Source: Haloglomus litoreum | GTDB taxonomy: Archaea > Halobacteriota > Halobacteria > Halobacteriales > Haloarculaceae | Assembly: GCF_029338515.1 (NCBI RefSeq) | Contig: NZ_CP119988.1 | Coordinates: 1,674,001 to 1,738,000, forward strand | Direction: 5' to 3' | DNA: 64,000 bases | In this document: in pieces, positions 43,824 to 53,072 of the stretch | How the letters are laid out: every line of letters starts with the position of its first letter | Numbering within the stretch: position 1 is the stretch's first letter | Program-made: the position numbers and the translations under genes | Notes under the pieces: model-generated | Told to the model about the DNA's origin: nothing | Databases searched by the model: none | Seen by the model: only the letters and a program-made list of their open reading frames with translations

Positions 43824-44789
43824 ACCGACTTCCCCGACTACCTTGACGTCGACTACACGGACGGCGAAGGTGAGAACCCCGAGGACTACCCGACCATCGA
43901 GGACAAGATCGAGAAGGCCCTCGCGGTCGTGGAGACGGGGCTGCGCGAGTACGAGAACCCGGCCATCATGTGGACCGGCGGGAAGGACTCGACCCTGACG
44001 CTGTACTTCGTGAAGGAGGTCGTCGACCAGTTCGACCTGGAGATGCCGCCGACGGTCTTCATCGACCACTACCAGCACTTCGACGAGCTGATGGACTTCG
44101 TCGAGCGCTGGGCCGACGAGTGGGACCTCGAAGTGGTGTACGCCCGCAACACGGACGTCGGCGAGTACGTCGAGGAGAACGGCCTCGAACCCGGCGACGA
44201 TATCCCCATCGACGCCCTCTCCGAGCACAACCAGCACCACGTCCGTAACATCCTCGAGTACGAGGAGGAGACGTTCCCGTTCCTGCTGGACACGTACGTC
44301 GGCAACCACCTCCTCAAGACGGTGGCGCTGAACGACGCGCTCGAGGAGTACGACATCGACGGCATCATCTCCGGCATCCGCTGGGACGAGCAGGAGGCCC
44401 GCGCCGACGAGACGTTCTTCTCGCCCCGGCACGACCCGGACATCTACCCGCCCCACGACCGCATCCAGCCCATCCTCCAGTTCGCCGAGGCCGACGTCTG
44501 GGACGCCTTCTGGTACTTCGTCGTGCCGGAGACGGTCGAGGGCTACCCCGAGGAGGGCTACGTCCCGCAGTCGCTCGACGACCTGCCCAACGACCTGACT
44601 CCCGAGGACATCCCGGTCTCACCGAAGTACTTCGAGGGCTTCCGGTCGCTCGGCTCGGAGGTCTCGACCGGCAAGTCCGCCGACGAACCCGCCTGGCTCC
44701 AGGACATGGAGAACACCTCCGAGCGCGGCAACCGCGCCCAGGACAAGGAGGATCTGATGGAGCGGCTCCGCGACCTCGGCTACATGTGA
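43821..44789 (+). CDS. PAPS-reductase-family PP-loop protein, Cys-free and CysD-like
   Basis: A 322-residue PP-loop protein with the ATP-binding MWTGGKDSTLTLYF near residue 50, GGG-less SGGKDS equivalent, and a C-terminal ISGIRWDEQEARADETFFSPRHDP and FAEADVWDAFWYFV, close to sulfate adenylyltransferase subunit CysD or PAPS reductase. It has no Cys at all, so the catalytic Cys of PAPS reductase is missing. I suggest an ATP-sulfurylase-like or another adenylation role. A likely leaderless start, overlapped by an inverted repeat. Confidence 0.82.
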   Translation: MTDFPDYLDVDYTDGEGENPEDYPTIEDKIEKALAVVETGLREYENPAIMWTGGKDSTLTLYFVKEVVDQFDLEMPPTVFIDHYQHFDELMDFVERWADEWDLEVVYARNTDVGEYVEENGLEPGDDIPIDALSEHNQHHVRNILEYEEETFPFLLDTYVGNHLLKTVALNDALEEYDIDGIISGIRWDEQEARADETFFSPRHDPDIYPPHDRIQPILQFAEADVWDAFWYFVVPETVEGYPEEGYVPQSLDDLPNDLTPEDIPVSPKYFEGFRSLGSEVSTGKSADEPAWLQDMENTSERGNRAQDKEDLMERLRDLGYM

Positions 44790-44981
44790 GGTGGGGCTCC
44801 CGCGAGGGAGCGCGGGTCACGACCCGTTCGCGAGGCCGGCCGACCGCCGCCCGGTTCGGACCGGTCGAACCGCACGCCTGACGGCGGACGTCCGCACATC
44901 TTCCGATTCCTGGGCCCGTCGCCCCGATTCCGTCCCTTCACCTGCAGAACGTTTTTTCCGGCTCACACCGAATCCCCGGGC

Positions 44982-45416
44982 ATGGACATCGACCTCCGGG
45001 CGGCCCTCGTCGGGAGCGACCGCGAGCGGTCGCTGGCGGGCGTCGCGGTCGCTGCGGGGCTGTACCTCCTCGTCCTGACGCTCTCGATGCTCCCGGTGTC
45101 GGTCGGGGCCGTCCTCGAACCCGGACTGGTGGTCGTCGGGGTCGGCCTGGCGGGCTGGTGGGCCTACGAGAACAGCGGCTTCGCCGTGGCCGTCGCGCTC
45201 GTCCTGTTCCCGGTGCTGGCGCGCCTGACGTACTACTCCTGGCTGTACGCCGGGCGGGCACTCCCCGTCGCGCTCCCGCTCTCGTTCGGTGGCGGTGGCG
45301 CGTGGGAGATGTGGGTGCCGCTGGCGGTCGGCCTCGGCACCGTCGCGTTCGGACTCGGGGTCCTCGCACGCTGGGGCCGCCGGGTCGCGAGCGGCCGGAC
45401 GCGGTCGGTCGCGTGA
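44982..45416 (+). CDS. Small integral membrane protein, four predicted spans
   Basis: A 144-residue protein with four hydrophobic segments (about 20-40, 45-62, 63-85 and 105-128), a basic C-terminus (RRVASGRTRS) and an Asp/Arg-rich start. No known motif. AT-rich GTTTTTTCC lies about 25-30 bases upstream and may be the promoter. Function unknown. Confidence 0.6.
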   Translation: MDIDLRAALVGSDRERSLAGVAVAAGLYLLVLTLSMLPVSVGAVLEPGLVVVGVGLAGWWAYENSGFAVAVALVLFPVLARLTYYSWLYAGRALPVALPLSFGGGGAWEMWVPLAVGLGTVAFGLGVLARWGRRVASGRTRSVA

Positions 45417-45582
45417 GCGACCCTCGGACCTCCGCCCCCCGGTGGTCGGCCGTACGCTCCTCGAGCGGGCCCGCAGGTACAGGTCGCGCCGCTATCCGGA
45501 TTCCATAGTTCCGGGTACAACGCATCAACCGGGGCCGTTATCGATATCTGCCCGCACCAGAGCGATGATTTTCTCCGCCCAC

Positions 45583-45792
45583 CTACAATCCGCCACGCGT
45601 ACTCCCGGCGCGGTACTCCCCGTGTTTGACCCCGATGGCGAGACAGACGAGCCCGAACACGACGGTCGAGGGGAGGACCATCATCAGGATGGTCCCGGTC
45701 GCCATCGGGATGGGGGCCGCGACGAGGCCACCGATGCCGACCGCGATGATCGCCGCGAAGATGCCGGCCGTGACGGTCAGGTCGAACTCCAT
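45583..45792 (-). CDS. DUF7333-like two-span membrane protein
   Basis: A 69-residue protein starting MEFDLTVTAGIFAAIIAVGIGG with two hydrophobic helices (about 7-28 and 34-56) and a short basic tail (VKHGEYRAG). The VLPSTVVFGLVCLAIGVKHGEY ending recalls DUF7333 of haloarchaea. Function unknown. Start ATG at 45792 was chosen over the longer Arg-rich upstream extension. Confidence 0.7.
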   Translation of the reverse strand: MEFDLTVTAGIFAAIIAVGIGGLVAAPIPMATGTILMMVLPSTVVFGLVCLAIGVKHGEYRAGSTRGGL

Positions 45793-45862
45793 ACCTCCAG
45801 TAGGCGCGAACGGATTATGAGGATTGGTCAGGCGGGTGCGTCTGCCGCTTCGGCGTCGGGAA

Positions 45863-46651
45863 TCAGTCGTTGGACGCCTTCGCGCCGTCCTCGTTCTTCT
45901 GCTCCTCGTCATCCCGTGGCCGGGTGAGGTTCGCCAGGGTCACGACGAGCCCCAGCAGCCATCCCACCGGGACGGCGATGCCGAACCACATGAGCGCGAA
46001 CGCGATGCCCTGGAGTTCGAACCGGTCCCGGAGCAGCTGTTTGAGCCCGATGGGCTCGAACACCTGGTTGAGCAGGACGATGGCGATCTGCCGGCTCTGG
46101 GTGAACACGATGGCCCCGACGGCATCGGAGTAGAACGCCGCCACGACCGGCGGTAGCAGGATGGCGGTCACGCCGAACGGGTACGCCAGCAGGACCGTCG
46201 TCGCGCGGCCGCCCTTCGCCCAGAAGATGAAGGCGAGCGCCGAGGAGACGACGGCGGTGATGCTCGCGACCAGCACCGCCAGGAACCCGGGTTGGCCGAA
46301 CCCGCCGTAGAAGCGGACGAGCGCGGTCAGTGCCCCCCAGATGACCGTCATCACCAGTATCGTCCCGCCGAGGCCGATGCGGGTGGCGAGGCTGTCGAAC
46401 CGCCGGGAGTAGAACCGGACGACCACGCCGAACAGCATCAGCGGGTAGAGGACTGCCACGAGCGGGACGCCGAGCGCCCCCCAGACGCGGTACTTCACCT
46501 TGTCCCCGGTGGTGGAGGGCTTCCACTTGCCGAGCACCGAGTGCTGGGCGCCACGCTGGCGAGGGAACAGCAGTTCCATCCACGTCTCGTGCAACCGCTG
46601 CACGTCGAGACGGACGCCGTCGACGACGCCGTCACGCTGCTCGGTCGACAT
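45863..46651 (-). CDS. Multi-span membrane protein, unknown function
   Basis: A 262-residue membrane protein with hydrophobic segments at about 60-80, 95-115, 120-140, 150-170 and 215-240, a charged N-terminus (QRDGVVDGVRLDVQRLHETWMELLFPRQ) and an Asp/Glu/Lys-rich tail. It begins at ATG 46651 (MSTEQ). No transporter motif is seen; the gene is probably cotranscribed with the DUF7333-like gene downstream (70-base gap). Confidence 0.65.
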   Translation of the reverse strand: MSTEQRDGVVDGVRLDVQRLHETWMELLFPRQRGAQHSVLGKWKPSTTGDKVKYRVWGALGVPLVAVLYPLMLFGVVVRFYSRRFDSLATRIGLGGTILVMTVIWGALTALVRFYGGFGQPGFLAVLVASITAVVSSALAFIFWAKGGRATTVLLAYPFGVTAILLPPVVAAFYSDAVGAIVFTQSRQIAIVLLNQVFEPIGLKQLLRDRFELQGIAFALMWFGIAVPVGWLLGLVVTLANLTRPRDDEEQKNEDGAKASND

Positions 46652-46748
46652 GTCGGTGCGGTTGCGGGCGCCGTACGTCAACCTTCCGCCCGCCGGGAGC
46701 GCCGTGGCCACAGAGCGGTGAGTCCTGCCGGTCCGGCCGGACGGCTCC

Positions 46749-47591
46749 CTACTCGCTCCAGGCGTCGGGGCCGAAGTCGGGGTGGACCCGGCGGTCGGTC
46801 TCCTCGATGCCGTCGATGGTGGATAGCTCCTCGTCGCTGAGCTCCAGGTCCAGCGACGCCCAGTTGTCGAGGACGTGGTCCTCGCTGGTCGCCTTCGGGA
46901 TGGCGGCGATGCCCTTCTCGCGGAGCCAGGCCAGCGACACCTGCGCCTCGCTGACGCCGTGGCGCTCGGCGATCTCGGTCAGCTCGTTGACCTCGAACAC
47001 CTGCCCTCGGGCGAGCGGGGAGTAGGCCACCAGCTCGACGCCGTTGTCCTCGGCGTAGCGCCGGAGCTCGTGCTGCTGGAGGAGCGGATGCATCTCGACC
47101 TGGTTGGCGAACGGCTGCTCGCCCAGTACCTCCGTCGCGCGGTCGAGGTGCTCGGGCTCGAAGTTCGAGACGCCGATGCGCTCGATGGCGCCGTCGTTGC
47201 GGAGTTCCTCGAACGCCTCCAGCGTCTCCGTGGGCTCGTACTCGCGGGCGGGCCAGTGGACGTACAGGAGGTCGACGTGCTCGACCCCGAGCCGGTCGAG
47301 GCTGTCCTCGGTCGTCGAGATGACGTCGTCGTAGGACAGGTTGTCGATCCACACCTTCGTCGCGAGGAACACGTTCTCGCGGTCGACATCGGCGCGCTCG
47401 ATACCCTCGCCGACGGCCTCCTCGTTCCCGTAGGCCTGCGCGGTGTCGATGTGGCGATAGCCCGCATCGAGCGCTGTCGCGACCGACTCGGCACACTGGT
47501 CCGGGTCGTCGTTCTGCCAGGTCCCGAGGCCGAGCAGCGGCATCCCGCGCGTCTCCGGCCCGCCGACCTGCTGCTGTTGCTGGTTGCTCAT
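46749..47591 (-). CDS. Aldo/keto reductase
   Basis: A 280-residue AKR. The tetrad is visible: Asp and Tyr in DTAQAYGNE, Lys in ATKVWI and His in YVHWP. The NADPH site is in SNF...NQVEMHP and IPKATSEDHV. It reduces aldehydes and ketones; the substrate is unknown. The N-terminus MSNQQQQQVG is a short disordered leader. It is divergent from the GH15-like gene (179-base gap). Confidence 0.92.
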   Translation of the reverse strand: MSNQQQQQVGGPETRGMPLLGLGTWQNDDPDQCAESVATALDAGYRHIDTAQAYGNEEAVGEGIERADVDRENVFLATKVWIDNLSYDDVISTTEDSLDRLGVEHVDLLYVHWPAREYEPTETLEAFEELRNDGAIERIGVSNFEPEHLDRATEVLGEQPFANQVEMHPLLQQHELRRYAEDNGVELVAYSPLARGQVFEVNELTEIAERHGVSEAQVSLAWLREKGIAAIPKATSEDHVLDNWASLDLELSDEELSTIDGIEETDRRVHPDFGPDAWSE

Positions 47592-47770
47592 GCTGACTGG
47601 CCGTTCGACGGGGAGCCGAATATCCGTTGGGGAACCGGCCGACGTCGCTTCGAGACCGGTGTTCACGTCCTTCGGGGGGACGCCCCGTCCGGAGCGTGCG
47701 ACTACGTCACACAGGTACATAAACGTCGGTACATGGCAGGCAGAACGGGTAGGCGACTGTACTCGAAGGG

Positions 47771-50443
47771 ATGGACATGGACAGGGACAGGCAGCACGGA
47801 CTGGAACGGCGCTCGGTACTGCGGGCGATGGGCGCGGGGGCGACGCTCTCGGGCCTGGATGCAGTGACGGGTGACGGCGGTGGTGGACTGGCGGCGCTCC
47901 GCTCGCAGGCGGATCCGACGACCCCCGGCGCGGAGCTGGGCGCGGCGATGAACGACTGGTTCGCGGGGCGCTCGTTCGTGAGCGACGAGCAGTGTGCCTA
48001 CCCCGGTCGCGGCGGCATCATCGGGGAAGCCGCGGACTTCGAGCTGTACGGCCCGACGGACATCAACGCCCAGACCAGCAACGGCTCGCTGGCGGTGGGC
48101 ATCAGCGACGAGGGGACGCTGACGGTGTTCCGGTGGCCCCGGCCCTCCTTCTTCGACCAGCTGAAGTACAAGACCAACAGCCGCGCCGAGCCCCCCTCCG
48201 GCACGGAACACGGCAAGTTCGGCGCCTACCCGAACGCGGGGGCGTTCCTGGGGCTGCTCGTCGACCGCGAGGACGGGACGGGGACCGACCTCACCTGGCT
48301 CCGCGAGGATGCGTGGGCGAAGGCCCAGGCGTACACCGACGACGACGCCGATCCGACGGACCTCGCGGACTCGGTCCGAACGGAGTTCCGCAACGACGGG
48401 CTCGGCCTGACGGTCGTGGTCCGGGACGTGGTGGCCCGGGGCGACACCGACCGCGGCGGCGACGCGACTGGCGACGGCGACGACGTGCTCTACCGGGACG
48501 TGATGGTCGCGCGCGACGCCGACTCCCCGGTCGAGACGGCGAAGCTCGCGGCGTTCGAGAACCTCAATCTCGTCGTCTCGAAGAAGCCCAAATCGCCGAC
48601 CCGGGACTGGTGTGAGGAGGAGGAGAACCGGGACATCGCCCGGTACCTCCCCGGGGCCGACGCCATCGTCCACGAGGCAGCCGGCACCGACACCTCGACC
48701 GGCGAGCCCCGCCGCGTCGCGGTCGCGATGGGGTTCGCGGGCGAGAGCGACGGCCACCAGGTCGGCGGCGACGCCTACGAGCCGACGGCCACGCCGGCCG
48801 GTCAGGGTGGCCCCACACAGGACGCCTACGACGACCTCCGGGACGGCGAGCTGCAGGGTAACGACCGGTTCGCGGGCCAGACGACCGGCGCGATGGTCAC
48901 CGAACTGGCCTTCGAGGGTGACGACGGCGGTACCGCCAGCGAGGCCGTGCTGTTCACGGCCGGCGAGACGGCCGCCGCGGCGACGAGCCTCCTCGGCGAG
49001 TACCGCACGCGGTCGTTCGCCAGCATCGACCGGGCGAAGCGTGACTGGATCGAGCACCTGCTCGAGGACCCGCCGCTGCCGGACACGGACGATACGGCGG
49101 TGCTGGCGCTGTGCAAGCGCGCGCTCGTGACGCTCGTGACGAGCTACGACCCGCGGTCGGGGGCCATCGTCGCCTCCATCGCCACCCAGGCGCCGTACGG
49201 GGAGGACTGGGTCCGCGACGGCGCCTTCTTCAACTACGGGCTCGGGATGATCGGCCGCGGCGAGTGGATCGACAGGCGCAACCGCTGGTACGCCGAGATA
49301 CAGCAGTCCGAGGCGAACCCGCACCCGACGTACCCGGACACCCCCCGGGGCAACTGGCCGATGAACCACTACGCCGACGGCGTCGCCGGCGGGCCCATCG
49401 ACTGGGAGATCGACGAGACGGGCTACGGCATCTGGACCATCGTCGACCACTACGAACTCACGGGTGACGAGGACTACCTCGAAGCCGTCTGGCCGGCCAT
49501 CGAGCGCGCGGCGGACTTCCTGGTCGAGTGGAAGGATCCCCGCAACAACCTGCAGGCCCACGCCAGCGAGGACGACCACCCGGAGCCGACCCAGAGCATC
49601 ATCGGCGCGGCGACGGTGTGGCTGGGACTGGGCTCGGCGGTCACCGCCGCCGAAGCACTCGGGGAGGACGAGAAGGCCGCGACGTACCGCGCCCGCCGGA
49701 GCGAACTGCGGGATGCGGCCGAGCGGCTGCTGTACGCCCAGCCCACCGACGGCCGCGCGGGCTTCTACGGCAAGAAGAAGGGCTTCCCGATGGCGCCGCT
49801 GGCCTGGCCGATCTGCTGGGACGATTACGACTCCCACCGGATGCGGAACCACCTGCACGCCGTCTGGCAGCAGCTCGGCGGCTCCTTCGCCGAGCCCGCG
49901 GCCGGGGAGAAGGACTCGGGTCTGTACGAGTCGAAGGGCCTCGTCCCGCTGGCCCAGGCCACCCGCGACGGCCCCGTCTCGGCGCCCGGCATCGACGGCG
50001 AGGTCACCGCCGGCGACGTGAAGGACGGTATCGACTGGATCGCCAACCGCCACGCCACGCCCGATACCCACATCATGGGCGAGATCTGGATCCGCCGCGA
50101 GGGGGAGGTGAAGACGACCGTCTCGCAGCCACACGTCTGGGAGCAGATCCTGTTCTACCTCGCGGCGCTGGAGGCCTACCCGCCGACCGACGAGTACGAC
50201 CTCTCCCTGGAGGCGTCCTGCGGCGGCGTCATCGACCAGCTCAGGCACATCGAGACGAACGGGTCGGCACCCGGCCGGTCGGGCAAGACCCCCGACGACT
50301 TCGGGGCCGGCCCCGGGAACGCCGAGCGGTCGTCCGGCCAGCAGGAGTCACCGGACGGGGACGAAGACGAGGGAGACGCCGGACCTCCGGGTGGCGACGG
50401 CGGCGCCTCGCCGTTCCCGTGGCCGATGCCGAACGTGTTCTGA
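47771..50443 (+). CDS. Tat-exported GH15-like glucan 1,4-alpha-glucosidase
   Basis: An 890-residue protein. The N-terminus has ERRSVLRAMGAGATLSGL, a twin-arginine signal. An N-terminal beta-sandwich (about 60-310) like that of bacterial and archaeal glucoamylases precedes an (alpha/alpha)6 barrel (about 340-790), where EDWVRDGAFFNYGLGM and the ETGYGIWTIVDHYELTGDE region match GH15 active-site strands. The C-terminal 60 residues are acidic and disordered. It would hydrolyse alpha-glucan ends outside the cell. A second Met at 47777 is an alternative start. Confidence 0.83.
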   Translation: MDMDRDRQHGLERRSVLRAMGAGATLSGLDAVTGDGGGGLAALRSQADPTTPGAELGAAMNDWFAGRSFVSDEQCAYPGRGGIIGEAADFELYGPTDINAQTSNGSLAVGISDEGTLTVFRWPRPSFFDQLKYKTNSRAEPPSGTEHGKFGAYPNAGAFLGLLVDREDGTGTDLTWLREDAWAKAQAYTDDDADPTDLADSVRTEFRNDGLGLTVVVRDVVARGDTDRGGDATGDGDDVLYRDVMVARDADSPVETAKLAAFENLNLVVSKKPKSPTRDWCEEEENRDIARYLPGADAIVHEAAGTDTSTGEPRRVAVAMGFAGESDGHQVGGDAYEPTATPAGQGGPTQDAYDDLRDGELQGNDRFAGQTTGAMVTELAFEGDDGGTASEAVLFTAGETAAAATSLLGEYRTRSFASIDRAKRDWIEHLLEDPPLPDTDDTAVLALCKRALVTLVTSYDPRSGAIVASIATQAPYGEDWVRDGAFFNYGLGMIGRGEWIDRRNRWYAEIQQSEANPHPTYPDTPRGNWPMNHYADGVAGGPIDWEIDETGYGIWTIVDHYELTGDEDYLEAVWPAIERAADFLVEWKDPRNNLQAHASEDDHPEPTQSIIGAATVWLGLGSAVTAAEALGEDEKAATYRARRSELRDAAERLLYAQPTDGRAGFYGKKKGFPMAPLAWPICWDDYDSHRMRNHLHAVWQQLGGSFAEPAAGEKDSGLYESKGLVPLAQATRDGPVSAPGIDGEVTAGDVKDGIDWIANRHATPDTHIMGEIWIRREGEVKTTVSQPHVWEQILFYLAALEAYPPTDEYDLSLEASCGGVIDQLRHIETNGSAPGRSGKTPDDFGAGPGNAERSSGQQESPDGDEDEGDAGPPGGDGGASPFPWPMPNVF

Positions 50444-50549
50444 TAGCTCTGGTCGAGGCGGGGGTATAATCGGATAATTCTGCACCTTCACCTCTTACGT
50501 CGAGGCTCCTCGCCTAATTCAGCCTGTTAGTCAGTAATTGGGGGTGTCC

Positions 50550-51791
50550 TTACACGCCGGTCGAGTACCGCAGGATGCCCGCGACGCCGCCGAAGGCGGT
50601 CATCAGCTGCTCGCCCTTCTCGAAGTCCGTGGAGATGAACTTCGTCTCGGTGCCGCGCTGCTCGGCGATCTCGATGAGGTGGTCGATGGCGTCCTCGCGC
50701 TCCTTGACCTCGGCCTCGGCGCCGTTCTCGCACTCGTGGTCGGGGGTCTCGGCGCGGCGGCCGACCGTCTCGAACTCCTCCTTCCCGTTGCAGTCGTAGA
50801 CGACGACGTCCTGCCGGAGGTCCTCGGAGATGAGGAGACGGTCGACCGACCCCATCATCAGGTTCTGGCGGGTCTGTGAGAAGCCGTAGGTGGCCCGCTC
50901 GCCGTCGTGGAGCTCCTCGAAGAACTCCTCCATCTCCCGCTTGTCCTTCATCACCTCGTGGTCGGCCAGCACGTCGCTGGCGGCGTCAACGAGGTCCTTC
51001 AGCCCGGACTCGTCCGTGTAGGAGACGTCGAACTTCCCGAGGACGAGGTCCTGTAGCTCGTGGTGGAGGTAGTCGCCGTCGAGGAACTCGTCCTTCGTCG
51101 GCGAGGGGCCGCCGACGAGGATGCCGTCCATCTCGTGGCGTTTCGGGACGAACAGGTCGTCGGCCATCCCCGCGACCTCCTGGTAGAAGTTGTCGATGGC
51201 CTCGAGCCGGAGCCGGGCGAACCGCTGGGCGGACTGGCCACCCTTCCGCTGCTTGCCCGGGACGAGCGACGAGGCGGACTTGACGGCCTCGACGCGCTTG
51301 CCCCGGAGCCAGCCGACGTTGGCCTCGCGCCGGTCGAGGACGACGAGGCCGAACAGGCCCTGGTCCTCGAGCATGTGCTCCAGCGGCTCCGTGAGGAAGT
51401 CCGAGTCGCAGTGGTACCGGAACGACTCGATGGGCTGGGGCGGCGACTCCAGGGTCCGGGTGATCATCTCCGTGCGGCCGCCGCCGCTGTCGATGGCGCC
51501 CGAGAAGATGACCATCCCGTTGTCCGGGGGGTAGGTGTCGTAGTACTTCAGGCGGTCCTTGATGCTCGTGAGAGCGTCCTGCACCGCGGTCCGGGTCTGC
51601 TTGGACTTGATGTTCGAGGCCTCGGAGTGCTCCTGGGTGACGTGCTGGGCGACGTCGCTGATCTGGCGGTCCTCCGGGATGTAGATGCTCACCAGCTGCG
51701 TGCCCGACCCCTCGAACTCCTTCAGCTCCTCGATGACCTTCTTGAACTCGTACTTCTGTTTGTCCGACTGTTCGGCCTCCTGCTGACTCAT
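50550..51791 (-). CDS. prf1: Peptide chain release factor aRF1
   Basis: A 413-residue archaeal class-I release factor. N-domain stop-codon recognition motifs are visible: NIKS in SNIKSKQTR (about residue 63) and YxCxxxF in YHCDSDF. The M domain carries the catalytic GGQ in RKGGQSAQRFARLR. The C domain, which binds aRF3/ABCE1, has typical Cys- and Glu-rich blocks ending FGGVAGILRYSTGV. Start at ATG 51791, with a CTTACGG-like box about 25-30 bases upstream on its strand. A secure call. Confidence 0.96.
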   Translation of the reverse strand: MSQQEAEQSDKQKYEFKKVIEELKEFEGSGTQLVSIYIPEDRQISDVAQHVTQEHSEASNIKSKQTRTAVQDALTSIKDRLKYYDTYPPDNGMVIFSGAIDSGGGRTEMITRTLESPPQPIESFRYHCDSDFLTEPLEHMLEDQGLFGLVVLDRREANVGWLRGKRVEAVKSASSLVPGKQRKGGQSAQRFARLRLEAIDNFYQEVAGMADDLFVPKRHEMDGILVGGPSPTKDEFLDGDYLHHELQDLVLGKFDVSYTDESGLKDLVDAASDVLADHEVMKDKREMEEFFEELHDGERATYGFSQTRQNLMMGSVDRLLISEDLRQDVVVYDCNGKEEFETVGRRAETPDHECENGAEAEVKEREDAIDHLIEIAEQRGTETKFISTDFEKGEQLMTAFGGVAGILRYSTGV

Positions 51792-51986
51792 TGCCGGCAC
51801 TAGGCTGATGGGCCGTAAGTAACTGTTGACAGTCCGAGAGCGACCCCCACGAGCGGTACCGACTCACGACCCGCGATGACTGCAACAGCCCCCCGACCCG
51901 CGAGTGTTGACGACCCCACGACGGCGGTCGGGTCATCGTCGGCTGGGCCGGGCTCCGAGGGCCGGAACCCGGCAATGGTGGGACAG

Positions 51987-51993
51987 TTTATTA
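51987..51993 (+). promoter_or_regulatory. TATA-like box of the MinD-like gene
   Basis: TTTATTA lies 25-31 bases before the ATG at 52018, giving a leaderless spacing. Confidence 0.55.
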
Positions 51994-52017
51994 AGGCGAT
52001 AGCGACGTACTGACCCC

Positions 52018-53001
52018 ATGGACATCTACGCGGTCGCCGGCGCGGACGGGGCCGGCAAGACGGCGACGGCGCTGAACGTCGCCGTCGCGTTCCGTGCCGA
52101 CGGCCAGTACGCCGCGGTGCTGGATGCCGACGTCAGCGAGAACGTGGCGGACCTCCTCGATACCGAGCCCGAGCACACCCTGGACGACGTCTTCGACGGC
52201 GACGCGACGATCCGCGAGGCGACCATCGAGTACGAACTGGCGCCCGAGAACGTCCCGGAGGACGACCTGCTTGCCTACCGGGAGGCGCTGGCCGACGACC
52301 GGCGGCAGTTCCGGTCGGGCGAGCAGGACCTCGCGGGGACCGACGAGACGGCGTTCCCGGACGTGGACACCATCCCGGTCATCGCGGGGTGGCCGTCGGA
52401 GCGCCGGCTCGCCGCCACCGACCCCGACGAACTCGAGTCGGTGCTCCAGGAGCTGGTGATGGCCTACGACGCCATCGTCATCGACACGGGCGGGGAATCG
52501 GTGGCGGCGACGGCCCCGGTGGGCGTCGCCGACGGCGTCGCGGTGGTGACCTCGCCGGATGAGTCCCACGTCCGGACCTCGAACGGGACCGCCATCGAGT
52601 GCCAGCGCAACGGCGCCCGACTCATCGGGACGGTCGTGAACCGCGCGGACGAGCGGACGACCGTCACCGCCATCACCGACGAGGTGGGCGTCGAGGGCGT
52701 CGGCACCATCCCGGCGGACGAGCGCACGCCGGCACTCGAACCGGTCCGGTACAGCGTTCCGGACGCGCCCGCTGCGAAGGCGTACGACCGGCTCGCGGAG
52801 AGTCTGGCCGAGTGGAGCCGGGCCGTCGAGGCCGAAGCCGACAGCGCTGCCGACGGCGGCGGCCCCGGGGCATCGTCGGCCCAGGCCGCCCCGGATGGCG
52901 AGTCCACCGACGCGGGTACCGGGGGGGAAGAGGGGGGAACCGAGTCGGGCGACGACGACGACGGTGGCGGTGGGCTGCTCGGTCGGTTCGGTCTCGACTG
53001 A
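52018..53001 (+). CDS. MinD/ParA-family ATPase with atypical P-loop
   Basis: A 327-residue MinD-like protein. The P-loop is GADGAGKTATAL; the deviant-Walker-A signature Lys of KGGxGKT is replaced by Ala, while the catalytic Lys is kept. Later strands are AVLDADVSENVADLL, AIVIDTGGES and GVAVVTSPDES. The C-terminus is an acidic linker followed by GGGLLGRFGLD, possibly an amphipathic membrane-targeting end. Haloarchaea have several MinD homologues that act in positioning or regulation. The role here is unknown. Confidence 0.82.
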   Translation: MDIYAVAGADGAGKTATALNVAVAFRADGQYAAVLDADVSENVADLLDTEPEHTLDDVFDGDATIREATIEYELAPENVPEDDLLAYREALADDRRQFRSGEQDLAGTDETAFPDVDTIPVIAGWPSERRLAATDPDELESVLQELVMAYDAIVIDTGGESVAATAPVGVADGVAVVTSPDESHVRTSNGTAIECQRNGARLIGTVVNRADERTTVTAITDEVGVEGVGTIPADERTPALEPVRYSVPDAPAAKAYDRLAESLAEWSRAVEAEADSAADGGGPGASSAQAAPDGESTDAGTGGEEGGTESGDDDDGGGGLLGRFGLD

Positions 53002-53040
53002 CGAGCCGACCGTTCCGGGGCGGCCGACCCGAAAGGAGTG

Positions 53041-53048
53041 TATTTTAA
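53041..53048 (+). promoter_or_regulatory. TATA-like box of the geranylgeranyl reductase gene
   Basis: TATTTTAA lies 25-32 bases before the ATG at 53073, leaderless spacing. Confidence 0.6.
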
Positions 53049-53072
53049 GTTCGGCTCGGATAACCACGGGAT

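Noticed and set aside
47702-50248. An 848-codon minus-strand frame opposite the GH15-like gene
   Set aside because: Low-complexity shadow; the plus-strand gene has a Tat signal and GH15 motifs.
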